DNA from: Paraescarpia echinospica
Lineage: Eukaryota; Annelida; Polychaeta; Sabellida; Siboglinidae
Assembly (NCBI GenBank): GCA_020002185.1
Contig: CM034536.1
Location: 7,796,798-7,860,797 of the forward strand
Direction: 5' to 3'
Length of the DNA: 64,000 nucleotides
Shown: piece after piece, positions 48,476-59,653 of the stretch
How positions within the stretch are numbered: position 1 is the stretch's first letter
How the letters are laid out: each line of letters starts with the position of its first letter
The notes under the pieces: generated by a model
What the model was told of the DNA's origin: nothing
The model's database searches: none
The model's input: the letters and a program-made list of their open reading frames with translations, nothing else
Translations under genes and position numbers: made by a program

Positions 48476-49228
48476 AATAAATTATCTACATTTCTGTTAT
48501 ATACAATTTATATGCATGTTGACGGAGTAGAGGATTAACACTCAAAATGGAACTACTTTGGTTGTGCTTAAAGTTGACCTACACAAAGACGCGATGTGTG
48601 AAATTGAATTACGCTGACTGATCCCCTCGATACACAATTCCCGACAAATGTGAGAGTCGGGTGTTAAGAAATTGGCGTGCCATCAAACAGTCAGAATACA
48701 CACCTGGGCTGGCTGTTCTAGATGGAGGTGGTTGGCGGTAACAGAGTGAGCGCGGTGTAGGTGTGAGCGATCCTATTATGTAATGCACGCAATCCAAACA
48801 GAAGTAGTGTTTAGACCCTTTTGGGAATACCACATCAAGTCGCAGATTTGCTAGTTAGGCGCGAATCCAAAACGGTGAGCAACAAATGTGTGTTTTTGGC
48901 GAAAACTGTATGCAAGAGGCCAAACTGGACCGCAGCTGCCTTGCACTTCGTGGATGATATAGATATACTGTAGGCGGTGCTATAATGTTCGAACATAACC
49001 ATAGCGTTTAGTGTTGTGAATGTTTTCTAATTATATATACTAATAAAATCACAAGCATTGGTCATTTAATGAATGAATTAAAACAATAATCTAAGCAAAG
49101 CCTTAATTGGTACATTAAACAGTTTCCCATACTGTGTAGATATGTGTATTTGAAGTTAGACAATAGCTATTGAGGTTGAATGGTGGGAGAGTTTCATTAA
49201 CAAAACTCGGTGTATTTTTAAACACCTC
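48476..49228. other. Unassigned region
   Basis: No recognisable gene. Confidence 0.35.
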
Positions 49229-49229
49229 T

Positions 49230-49792
49230 AGGTTTTCTCCCTTCCTCCCTCCCTCCCTCCCTCCCATCTTCCCTCCATTCCTCCCTCCCTTCTTCCCTTC
49301 CTTCCTCCCTCCTTCCCTCCCTCCTTTCTTCCCTCCCTTCCTCCATCCCTTCTTCCCTCGCGTCCTCCCTCCATTCTTCCCTACCTTCTTCTCTCCCTCC
49401 CCTTTCTTCCCTACCTTCTTCCCTTCCTTTCTCCCTCCCTTCCTTCCTTCTTCCCTCCCTTCCACCATCCCTTCTTCCCTCCTTTACTTCCTCCCTCCCT
49501 TCATCCCTCCTTTCTTCCCTCCATTTCTCCCTCCCTCCCTTCTTCCCTCCCTTCCTCCCTCCCTTCTTCCCTCCCTTCCTCCCTCCATCCCTTCCTCCCT
49601 CCCTTCTTCCCTACCTTCCTCCCTCCATTCTTCCCCCTCTCTGTCTCTCCCTCCCTCTCTTCCCCCCTCTCTCTCTCTCCCACAATCTCTCTCCCTCTCC
49701 CTTCTCCCCCTCCCCCCTCTTTGTCTCTCTGTCTCTCTATCTCTCTCTCCTCTCTTTCTCTCCCTCTCTCTCTCACACTCACACTCTCTCTA
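49230..49792. repeat. Pyrimidine-only tract, ~560 bp (CCCTTCCT/CTCT)
   Basis: Nearly pure C/T on the plus strand: CCCTCCCTTCCT-type repeats up to ~49630, then CTCTCTCC-type. Very few purines. It can form triplex (H-) DNA. Open frames in it are compositional. Confidence 0.95.
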
Positions 49793-50595
49793 AAACAATG
49801 CGTTTAGTGGTCTGAAGACTAACTTACGGCCCCGCCATTAACGTTAAAAAAATGACCAGCTTAATTACAACGTTATCAAGCAACACGGGTTTGGTAGGGC
49901 TATAATAGTCGTCCTATATGTACTATTTTTAGTGCCCATCGACATGAATGGTATGCATTTGACAACCAGTACGTATTTTCGTAGTGCTTTCATGTATTAC
50001 GCAATAGTGTGAGTAATGTTCAACAGAATATCAGTGAATAATGGCGCCTCGACCAGGAAGCACGGTGTGATGCTAGACAGCTGCAGCGACATCTGGTGTT
50101 GTCGGGCAACATTGCATCCGCATCGTTGGCTATTTCTGCCAAGTACGTCATGCCTACAGCTGCGTCGGGCAAGAGTTTCTAAATTAAACCTTTATCTGCT
50201 CTGTATGTCACTGTCTTATGCATCCCGGACAGGCTAACGTATACATTACTAAGATAATTGGAAACATCTAGCAGTTCAATGTCATTAAATTGGTGTAAAA
50301 AGTATGAAGAGTCTATTTCTGTCTAACCCCGCCCTTCCTCTCGCAGCAACCACGCCGAGGGCATGTTACTGCCAGACTTCAGAAGGTGGCACCAGTTAGT
50401 TTCGCATGATCGACTCCAAAAACTTTAAACTTTGCTTATAGTGTAATTAGCTTCAAACCAGATGACAGTTCAATCGAATACCATCTCGACTTCTCTGTGA
50501 AGCCTTTCAGTGACGCTGCAATATACACACAGCTGAGTAAAATGGAGCATTGTGAAGTGGATGAACTTCCCCAAAGTTCAAAACGGCAGCAGGGT
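49793..50595. other. Unassigned region
   Basis: No recognisable gene. A short (TG)n/(GCGC)n tract follows at 50598-50640. Confidence 0.35.
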
Positions 50596-50759
50596 GTGGA
50601 TGTGTGTGTGTGTGTGTGTATGCGCGCGCGCGTGTCTGTGTGCCCGCGAGTGCATGTCCTTGTGCATTGGTACATCCGACAGTTGTATAGTTGATCATGT
50701 TTTACTTTTTGTGTAGGACTACCTATTAATTACCTTTGTCTTATTCTTATATTTAGACA

Positions 50760-51002
50760 TATACACTTCACTTCACTTTCACATAACCCGTAAGGATCTC
50801 TGGGGCACCACTGACGACTTTTTAACCAGCTCTCTCCGCGTTTCTCTGTTTTCCAGAGTCAGCGAACTCCAGTCCTGTCCAGTCTTTGATTTTGTCTTCC
50901 CACCTCTTTTTCTGTCTACCTCTTCTTCTCCCGCCTCTCACGGTACCTTGCAAGATGGTCTTTGCAAGGCCAGATGATCGTGAGACGTAGCCGTACCACT
51001 TC
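50760..51002 (-). pseudogene. RTE LINE C-terminal tail (distal part)
   Basis: The minus strand reads WYGYVSRSSGLAKTILQGT, then GRQKKRWEDKIKDWTGLEF, then SSVVPQRSLRV, the C-terminal end of an RTE-type RT. It finishes in a TGAAG-type short repeat (50763-50775 on the plus strand). It continues exactly from the piece at 52283, separated by the hAT-like insertion. Confidence 0.9.
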
Positions 51003-52282
51003 CAGAATATCAAACAGTCCCGATTTTGTACCGTGGGTCCCGAGTCCCGGCCTTCCCATGGTCGGGACCGAGAATGTCCAGATTTTCGGCAAAAAAACTG
51101 GCGAAACTCGATGACTTGCGCGAACAACACTGAAAATAAGCGAAAACATAGATTTCTGCAACGCTGAGAAACATTTGATATCACTCCCACTACATACGCG
51201 CAACCGACTCGACCGCATACATGCGTACCCGCGACCTGATATACGGTCTTTGGTTGTGACCTGAACTGTTCAAAAGTGCAGCCAGTGTAGTCTCGCTTAA
51301 TCGACTCTCACCTGGCTGCGTGACTTCGCCAAGAATATAGCCTCGCTCAGAATCGCGTTTTGACTGCCCACTTGTTGACAACCATGAGAGCTGCCACCTA
51401 GTGAATACGCGTGTGATTAAAAGAAACGAAAAAAACTTTAATGTCGGTTTATTTTTGTGTGACATGTTTCAACATAAATTTAATGTTGAATAGTTGTTAT
51501 AGTATCGTGTTATCTGTTATATTGTGTCCTTGTTTAATTTGTTATTTCATAGTTGGCCTGAGAGCCAATCATCGTCTCTACCCGAATCTGGGGTAAACCC
51601 CCGTACCGGTAATATTAGCAGGGCTTTAATATTCCAGGCCGTAGTGAGGGGTCAATGCTGCCACTTCACGCAGCGCCTGGATAATCGAGCCTACGGTCAG
51701 TGAAATGAGCGGTATAGCTCATTTCTGCTTTTTCTGAAGTGAACTGCGTTCGTCTGCTGTTATCCGTGCGATAATTTTGGATATCATGTCTGCGAAGCGT
51801 GCCCGTGCTGTTGATGGAGTGGCTGACGGCGGATCACCAAAAGACGAAATATGCGAAGCGTTTAGCCGTTACTGCTCGTTCAGCTCTACTTGGCGGAACC
51901 AAGAGTTAACGCTTTAACGGTGGTTGTTGGCGTTCCCCGGGAACGTTCTGTCAGGGACTGATGGTGACAGTGACGCTTTCTGCTCCCTCTGTAAGCTGAA
52001 GTTTTCTGTTCGCCATGGAGGAGCAAACGATGTCTGCAAGCATTTCGGCACGGCGAAACATATCGGCTGTATCCGCGCCGAAATCAACGAAATCCCTCCG
52101 CGACTTCGGATTTGGCGAAACTCAACCTGTGCAATACAGCCTTCTCATTAGATAAGTCAAATGACCGTGGTGTGGAGGCGAAAGATCTAGTAGTGCTGGT
52201 GAGATTCTTCGATCCAGCATAATGGACTCGGGGGGCAGCCATTTTGCCCCGACTTGTGCCTGGTCAGAGGTTTAACAGTCTG
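51003..52282 (+). mobile_element. hAT-like DNA transposon, 1,280 bp, internally deleted
   Basis: The left end CAGAATATCAAAC and the right end (reverse complement CAGACTGTTAAAC) match at 10 of 13 positions. CACTTC flanks both sides (50997-51002 and 52283-52288), giving a 6-bp target duplication, although the left side carries one extra base relative to the uninterrupted codons. It splits an RTE LINE between the codons for KLK and WYG. It encodes only a BED-type N-terminus, with no catalytic transposase domain, so it could move only with help. Confidence 0.8.
51786..52151 (+). pseudogene. hAT transposase N-terminus with BED-type zinc finger
   Basis: The ATG at 51786 opens MSAKRARAVDGVADGGSPKD. 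A TAA at about 51915 interrupts it, and the same frame continues with DAFCSLCKLKFSV, GGANDVCKHF and AKH. This is a Cys-X2-Cys...His-X4-5-His BED-like DNA-binding finger typical of hAT transposases. The frame ends at 52151 and no DDE/RNase H or dimerisation domain follows before the element's right end. Broken and truncated. Confidence 0.7.
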
Positions 52283-52665
52283 CACTTCAGTTTGCGCTTC
52301 TTGATCGTTGTAAGGTCTTCGTATGGCCCAATGGCTTGATTGACCTTGTTGCGAGCGTCTTCGTTAGTAACATGGTCTTTGTATGATATGCGAAAGATCT
52401 TCCGAAAGCACCTCATTTCCATGGTTTGTATCCTCTTCTGTAGACCTGCTGAGAGAGTCCATGTTTCACAAGCGTATAGAAAGATGGACATGACAAGGGA
52501 GCCTTATTTTCGAACTGACATTGTACGTTACCGACATTCCATATGGGTTTCAACCGTGTAAGTGCTGCTGTTGTCTGTGCAATCCTGGCAAGTATCTTCG
52601 CTTTCACGGCAGCAACCAGCGCACTCACAATCGGGTCTAAGCACTTGACTTTCACGAGCCGAGGA
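52283..52665 (-). pseudogene. RTE LINE RT C-terminal part (proximal)
   Basis: The minus strand reads LARIAQTTAALTRLKPIWN, then (after a frame change) SLVMSIFLYACETWTL, MEMRCFRKIFRISYKDHV and IGPYEDLTTIKKRKLK. This RT thumb/C-terminal wording leads directly into the piece at 50760-51002. It is 5'-truncated near 52665. Confidence 0.9.
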
Positions 52666-54035
52666 TGGCGTGGAGTTATCGGTTCCTTGCAGCGAACTCA
52701 TACTCGCAGATAAAGAAGCCAGCGATCTCTGCGCTGCGTGGTAACACCCGGTGGGCAGGGCAAATTTCTAACGCCCCGCGGTTTCGGTTATGAGTTTGTC
52801 AAACAAAGTCAAAGACGTAAGATCGAAGCGTTTTGGTTCTTTTTGATAATAATGATAAACAAAAACCATGCAATTTCTAGTAGTGTTTAGTAAAGTCAAA
52901 TGCCACTATTTATGCAGAAAGTAGTGTGAACCAAAAGCCACAATGCAGTTTTTCCTGCAGCATATATATATATATATAACGATCTGACGGACGACACGAC
53001 GGATATATAATTTATTAGGCAGTTTCCTCCCGTTTGCGTTAACCTGAAAAGTGGCGCCACTGATGAAAACAGCCATTGCACGGTACTGTTGTGCCATCTA
53101 GGGACCACGACTGTCAACACTAGTGTTGCTGAGTGTATACGAAAAATATGATTGCGTGTCCTGGGCTAAGTCCGTGTATCGTACAATTCAGTGTCCCCTT
53201 GGTATTATGTCGTTTTTTTCTGTTTGACCGCATCGGTCTGGTAGCAACAATTGGTAATAAATCTGGTTTGCATGTCACCATTCAGTGTAAACGTTTTAGG
53301 TTTGAGAAAAATGACACAATACCACATTGCCACGGATTGTTGCGGCGCACCAATTTGGGACATCCAGTCAAACACAGTTTAGTTCTGGTCATTGTTAATT
53401 GTTCTTATATTTCAGGAATGCACATAATGAAGTTGAATGTGCTGATATCAGCACTGAGGTATGCATTCTTCACGGTGACCGCCATCTTACAGGTAAATAC
53501 TAAATGTTTTCTGCTTTGACCTTTGTTTACGAGATGTCTACGACTCGGGGACCTACACACAATAATGAACAAATATCATGCAACTAAAAAACAATTGTTT
53601 AGCAAAATACTTCGTTTTAAAATAAACTAACTTTGATTACTAGTTAGCCCCATAAGACCAAATGAAAAAAAACCGAACAGTTTGTTTTCAGAAGAAAACA
53701 TTGATCTTTTGAGATAACTTGAACGTGAATGGCGAGTTAAAACTACAGGAAAGTGGATGTTGTAATGACAATTTTATGAGTCAAGAAATTATTTTTGAAT
53801 TGTTTCTCTAAAAAATGTCCAAACTGGCATTGATCGGTCAACTATCCAATAATAAACACCTATCTCAGTTATCTACTACAGCTGTAGGTCTACACTGGAT
53901 ATTGTTGGTATTGCATCCACATGAATGTCCAGTGCACACTCGTTAGGAACACTGCAGATGCATGGAACATGTTCCGAACATCCATCCAATTTGACAGAGT
54001 TACAATGAATGTGTTGCATATAGCAACTAGCTAAA
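52666..54035. other. Unassigned region
   Basis: No recognisable gene. A short (TA)n lies at 52962-52978. Upstream exons of the EGF/FN3 gene were looked for here and not found. Confidence 0.35.
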
Positions 54036-54039
54036 TGCA

Positions 54040-54255
54040 TACCCATGGACATCAAACCACTCATTTACTGTGGCACGACCTGGAGAGTTGTCCACAACTC
54101 AATTCTCTTAGGTGGGAGAAAGACACCCTAGAAAATTAAAAAAAACTACAAATAAATATCTCTATATAACTATTATTTTAAAAATTACATTGCCAATTGT
54201 TGAAGGAATCGAATGGAGATACAGATGAGATGCACTTACAACACTCCAAAGTCAG
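54040..54255 (+). repeat. Dispersed repeat, copy 3
   Basis: ACCCATGGACATCAAACCACTC, CAACTCAATTCTCTTAGGTG, ATTGCCAATTGTTG and GATGAGATGCACTTACAAC align in order with 46935-47170. Confidence 0.65.
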
Positions 54256-54303
54256 CGGATCATTGCATAGATTACAACCATTCAGTGCTGTTGTCGTTTA
54301 TAG

Positions 54304-55476
54304 ACCGTGCTGACTGCACGCGTTCCCGAGACAACGCCGTTACTCTATGATGAACTCTGCGATGATAAATTCTGCCACGGCAATGGCATCTGCTTTGTGG
54401 CAAATGCCGCAGCACAGTGCCTGTGTGGCAACTTCTACCGCGGAAGGCACTGTGAATACGTGAACTTGGCGGAGTCAACACATCAAGCGATCGGCGGTCG
54501 TATTGTGTTCGAGTGGTCACAGCCGCCGAGACTAAGAAACAACTACGTGTTTGTGTACTACGAGCTGACACCAAAAGACAATACTCCTTCCGTTGTCTAC
54601 CGAAAGAACATTGACATGGGCGACACAGACAAGGCCATTGTTATAAACAGTCTCAAGGTCGGAGGCACGCACTACAGGTAGGTGGAGTCACCATTGTCTT
54701 ACAGGCCTTTAGGCACGATCAAATTTTTACCACTCCCAAAATGTCACTAATTGCTGCCTGTTCCCACCAGATTTTATCAGATATGAAAATGTCACGAATT
54801 AATGCCTGCTCCCTGAAGGATTTTATCACATGTCAAAATGTAACTAACTACTGCCTGCTCCCCACAGGATGTTATCAGATATGTAAATGTAACTAATTAC
54901 TGACCACTGCTCACAGGATTTCATTGATACCAAAATGTCACTATAATTACTGCCAGCTGCTCCCTGTAGAATGTTATCAGATATAAAAATGTCACTAATT
55001 ACTGACCACTCCTAAATTTTTTTTAGGCAGTAATTATTGATATTTTTATATCCGATATATTCCTGCTGGTAGATTTTATCAGATATGAAAATGTCACAAA
55101 TTACTGTCTGCTCCTCAGGATGTGTAGAATTATAGATACTACTTACTGGCTACTCCCCAGAATGTGTAGAATTATAGATATTAATTACTGGCCACTCCCC
55201 AGGATGTGTAGAATTTTAAATACTAATTACTGGTTGCTCCCCAGGATGTGCGTGGAGGAGGAGGCCATAGCGGAGACAGCGGTGCTGCTGCGTGCGTTCG
55301 ACCGCCTCACCAACTGCGTGCACGTGTCAACGGGCCATGACTTTGAGTCCCTCGGCGGCTGGTGTATGGTCATCATGCTCATGGTCATGATGGTCGTCCT
55401 CATCTATCTCCAGCGTGACCGCATCGGACTCGTCTACTTCTACAAGCCCCCCGTCCTCCCCACCTCCACCACATGA
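54304..55476 (+). CDS. EGF + FN3-like single-pass membrane protein, last two exons
   Basis: Exon A is 54304-54677 (acceptor TTTATAG before 54304, donor AG|GTAGGT after 54677). Exon B is 55245-55476 (acceptor CTCCCCAG, stop TGA). The splice joins phase-correctly as HYR|MCVEEEA. Exon A has a six-Cys EGF domain (C-DDKF-C-HGNGI-C...C-L-C...C) and begins an FN3-like domain (GRIVFEWSQPP, YVFVYYEL). Exon B finishes the FN3 domain (LKVGGTHYRMCV), then a hydrophobic span WCMVIMLMVMMVVLIYL and a 20-residue cytoplasmic tail (RDRIGL...). EGF-FN3-TM with a short tail is the C-terminal plan of vasorin-like LRR receptors. That identity is inference, as no LRR exon lies in the window. Upstream exons must be further left or hidden. 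Confidence 0.82.
54700..55244 (+). repeat. Intron built from repeats carrying splice acceptors
   Basis: The 567-bp intron contains imperfect units of the form TTATCAGATAT...AATGTCACTAATTACTG...CTCCCCAG. Consensus-like acceptors occur at 54867, 54916, 55118, 55160, 55202 and 55244. The last four are exactly 42 bp apart and share GATGTG(T/C) downstream. Only the one at 55244 leads straight into the conserved coding exon. Confidence 0.85.
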
Positions 55477-55479
55477 TCA

Positions 55480-55764
55480 TGTCAGCCACGTGATGGTCAC
55501 GCAAACCACGTGATGGTCACACCAACCACGTGATGGTCACACCAACCACGTGATGGTCACGCCAACCATATGATGGTCACACCAGCCGTGTAATAGTCAC
55601 GCCAACAACATGATGGTCACACCAGTTGTGTGATGGTCACGCCAACCACGTGATAGTCACACCAACCACGTAAGTTACGCCAATGGCGTGATGGTCACAC
55701 CAGCCGCACAATAGTCACGCCAACATGATGGTCACACCAGTCATGTGATGGTCACACCAACCAC
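55480..55764 (+). repeat. ~20-bp minisatellite with E-boxes, probable 3' UTR
   Basis: About 14 units of ACCAACCACGTGATGGTCAC and variants start right after the stop codon. Many carry a CACGTG E-box. Confidence 0.9.
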
Positions 55765-56190
55765 GTTGTTGCGCTTACATTTATTCGGGTGTTAAATATC
55801 CGTGTGACGTTTCTGCACCAGCTACGACTGTCACGTTTTCATTTATCCGGGCGTTATGTATGTTTATATAGATATATTTATATCTATATATACACAGTAT
55901 ATATACATAAATTATAAAATGTTTACTTCCCACAGACATAAACAATTTCTGTTATAAAACAGTTTCCTCTCCACACACATGTCACGTGACTTACTCTTAT
56001 ACTTGGTCACAAATCTGAAACAGCAAATTATAATTATGTACTCTAACTATAACGCTCGTATTACGACAACAAACGAAACATTTAACTACTGGATATTATT
56101 TATCACTATGTGATCTACTGGTGCCAAATATTATGCCTTACATATGCACATAAACATCACCCGGATAAATGTCAGCGCGACATTGTGATG
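55765..56190. mobile_element. Possible MITE splitting the minisatellite
   Basis: The left end TTGCGCTTACATTTATTCGG and the right end (reverse complement CGCGCTGACATTTATCCGGG) match imperfectly over ~24 bp. A third copy of the motif lies at 55834-55855. GTGATGGTCAC repeats resume on the far side at 56190. Confidence 0.5.
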
Positions 56191-56350
56191 ACCATGTGAT
56201 GGTCACACCAACCACGTAATGGTCACGTCAACCACGTGGTCACGCCTCAAGTCATATCAGTCAAGTCTAGTCTCGTGATGGTCACACTAATGATGTAATA
56301 ATTGTACAAGTCTTGTGACAGTCACAACAATGTCTTGTGACGGTCACAAC
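56191..56350 (+). repeat. Minisatellite, continuation
   Basis: GTGATGGTCACACC units, increasingly degenerate (CTTGTGACGGTCACAAC). Confidence 0.75.
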
Positions 56351-58830
56351 ATTTTCAGATCACTAATGACATACCACTGTTGCCTGTGTTTGTTTCAGAT
56401 CTGTGTGTTTGTGTGAGTGCAATACATTTACACCTGAACCAGATGTCTTGCTCAACCAATGTTAGAACGTGTCAATATGTGCATTCAATTGATGACTCAC
56501 TGTTCTTATGTGTTCAACTGTTTCCACATTGCATCATTTACAAGTAGCAAACCCAGTGTATAATTGTATATATAAATTATATATGGTAATGTTTATAATG
56601 TACAGTCCGCGTGCGAATGCTTGAAGTTTGTTGTGAATTTAATATGCAACCAATGCAAAAATTATCGTAGATTTCTTGTACTTGTAAAATTCATGTTTAC
56701 ATTTTAATCAGAGTTCTTGAGTTTTAAGTATAATTATGTCTGGACATGCTGATGTTACTAGTCTGATGGCTTTATATATAGAAAATAATGATGGATTTTT
56801 TGGAAAAACTTGGGAAAAGAAGGGGATGACTTCTCTGTGGATATACTCTTTGATAAGGTATTACAAGACGTGCATCCTCAAAAGTTGTAAATATGACTTG
56901 TGTCTGACAAGGCTGATGTATTTCTTTGGCTGCCTCTCGAGTTTGTTGTACAGTTCTGTGCAAACTAAATACATTTATAACATGTTACCATGACAGCTCT
57001 TGCTTCACTGTATGACCAACATGCATAATCACAAGGAAAACAACAAACAGTCGACATCATTCCTGCAGATATATTTACACGCCTAAAATATACAGCTTGG
57101 CAACACAATATAAATGAGAAACAACCGTAAGAGTGTAATTTTATGCTTTTATAGTGTCAATTTGAGCTGTACATAAATGTGCACAGTACATTTTGTCACA
57201 AGAGCATCTATATTATATGGCATTTATACAAATACAACAAACTGTACAAAGTGGAACCTACAAAGTGTACAAATACATCAATACACAAATAGCACTGACA
57301 ATTATAATTTATTACATCACTATCAGGGTTGAATTCAGTGGCAAAATTTGAGGCTGTGTAATTATAATTACCACTGTAATTGTTAACTAGTGCTGCAGTG
57401 TAATTGAGGCTTTGTGCTTTGTAACTGACGAATCCATCACGTGTCCTGTTGTCTAGTAATAATGTCCATTACACCATAAAAATTGATGCCAAACATGTGT
57501 ACTAACAGACATTCTGTTGTAAAATTCTGGCTCCAAATGTTTTTTTGTACAACAAAACATGGGGCAATGTTGCTTAAGTGTGAACTGTATGCAGGAAAGC
57601 CTGATTTATCAGATATCATACAACCCTGGCAATGCACATATATATATATATGTAAACAGTTTTGATCGGCAAAGCTTGATGGAGATCACACGCAATTATG
57701 ATTGCGATGCACAGGCAAATAGCGACATAATGGATCTGTCAATAGACAATTGTAATTCAACTCAATACTGATCACTATATAGTAAACTACTTAAGCAATA
57801 TTGGTATATAAAACACCATCTAAATAATCTTTTGTACAACATACTACAAACAAAACTAATGCCCTCACTAGAAATACATTATTTTACCAGATAACTTTGT
57901 AATTTGTTTGTAACAATTTGGTGACATATTTTTTCAATTTGAATTTAAATGTTTTGTGCCTGTGATGCTAAGTTTGAAAATCAGCTACTGCTCATTTGGA
58001 ATTGTTTATGTTTAGTGATATACTAAATATAGCGTACAATAATATAGTGTACCATATATTTATGGTAATGCATATATTTACATTGGCAACATTTTAAATT
58101 AAATAAAGTATGCCTAGCATTTATTTCAGTTATAATATCTAATTCATATTTCAAGTCCTGTTACTTCAATGGGTTTTACATAGTTGAATTAACTTTCACT
58201 CAAGTACATAAAATATGTGATTGTGCCCAAACTAGTGGCACTAAAAATAGACACCTTACAAGAACCAAAGAGCAGAATTCAATTTAAGAGAATACTACAC
58301 GGTAAGTGCACATTGCGAAGTGTTAACTGCGGATAACAGCCAATAGTGCCACAGACACTAGTGGCTGTTATCCGGCAGCCAAACTATTGCACAGCTGCCT
58401 CATTCTGAGATCATATGTGTTTTGTAACGTCAAGCGTACATCATCACGGCCATTGTGTAAACGTAGCTACCGCAATGACTGTATTGCGACACCAAAAATA
58501 ATTAAATAAATTGCTGCCAAAAACAAGATACGAGAAAATAGTTCACAGACTGCTGTCTGAATATTTACGAAAATTAATGAGTCCTGACATTGTGTCTCAT
58601 TTGGCTACTCATACTATTAATAGTGCTTTGTAATGTCATTGGTGAGAAGTTATATTTTATAAAAGATAATTAATAATTGGTATTTGATTACATAGGAACA
58701 AAGAATAAATTTTGTTAATTTTTAGGTTGTCTGAAAACATAACATGGAGTCCAAATACACACTGTCAGTATGGGACATACTGACGTAACAGTTGTCACAA
58801 ACAGATAGGTGATTTAGGAATACAATTCGA
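56351..58830. other. Intergenic/3' region, no gene recognised
   Basis: AT-rich with several AATAAA-type hexamers (for example AATAAAG near 58104). Possibly the 3' UTR of the EGF gene at its left. An 85-codon frame at 56736 has no family wording. The stretch encoding VVKFWLQ...CELYAGKP (57500-57600) weakly recalls piggyBac transposases. Confidence 0.35.
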
Positions 58831-59650
58831 ATTCAACTGTACCCATCAAGAATAAGGGGACCTACCTTTAACTCACCCAAGTTTGACTGCATGAATACTT
58901 TATTACTATTCTGAAACTGTCCCTGCTTGTATGCAGGACAAAATTGTGCATGTGAAATACTTCGGGGATTCCATCCCCCCACTGTCAAGAATGACTGTAC
59001 ACCGATGTTGGCTGTTTTTTTTTTTTTTAATCTTCTCCACCAGCAGAGACAGAGACTGTGAGAGCTTCTCTTTGTGGAGTCTCGACTCCACAGTCGAGAG
59101 AGACTAGCGAGACACGGGTCTCGTGTGTTGATCTGTCTCGTTCGATTTCCGGTTCTTCTCCACAAACCAATCGGTGAGGTCTTCACCGATCTCCCTGTGA
59201 CCAAACGAAGCACACTTACGAATGATGCAATTTGAAACTAGCCAAAATGGTAACTGTCTGTAGATTTTGGAATTGTATAGGTCTGCTCATGTAGTAAAAC
59301 TGGCATTTATACATTTAATTGCCAAATTTGCACATTTCTTAAAAAGGTAAGAGATAAAAAATCATGAGAGTAATAGTGTGGTATAGGTTTGAATTTTTTT
59401 TCAAGACATCTTGAAAAATGCTGTCATTGAAATTATATATCCTACCTCAAAACCATCTTATTACGCAAAGGAGCATTCTAGCTAATGATTTTTGACAGTT
59501 GTATGATCAGACACAGTTGTTAGCTTACAATAATTTTCAAGGATGCATGCTCCTCTGTCACACTAGAAACATTTAACTAATTAGTATTCCAAATATAGTT
59601 AAGATAGGACCATTATTAACCGAGACATGGCCATTTTCAACCAATGGCCA
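58831..59650. other. Unassigned, between convergent genes
   Basis: A 126-codon minus frame (58833-59213) with a T-tract at ~59018 shows no recognisable wording. Confidence 0.35.
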
Positions 59651-59653
59651 GAC

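Noticed and set aside
49170..49793. 207-codon proline/serine-rich protein
   Set aside because: It is pure composition of the CCT/TCC tract; the opposite strand is open as well.
53133..53519. Upstream exon of the EGF/FN3 gene
   Set aside because: The 128-codon frame has no EGF, LRR or FN3 wording and no convincing splice pair into 54304.
57500..57600. piggyBac-like fragment (VVKFWLQ...CELYAGKP)
   Set aside because: Only a loose resemblance over ~30 residues, with no catalytic Asp context and no inverted ends.
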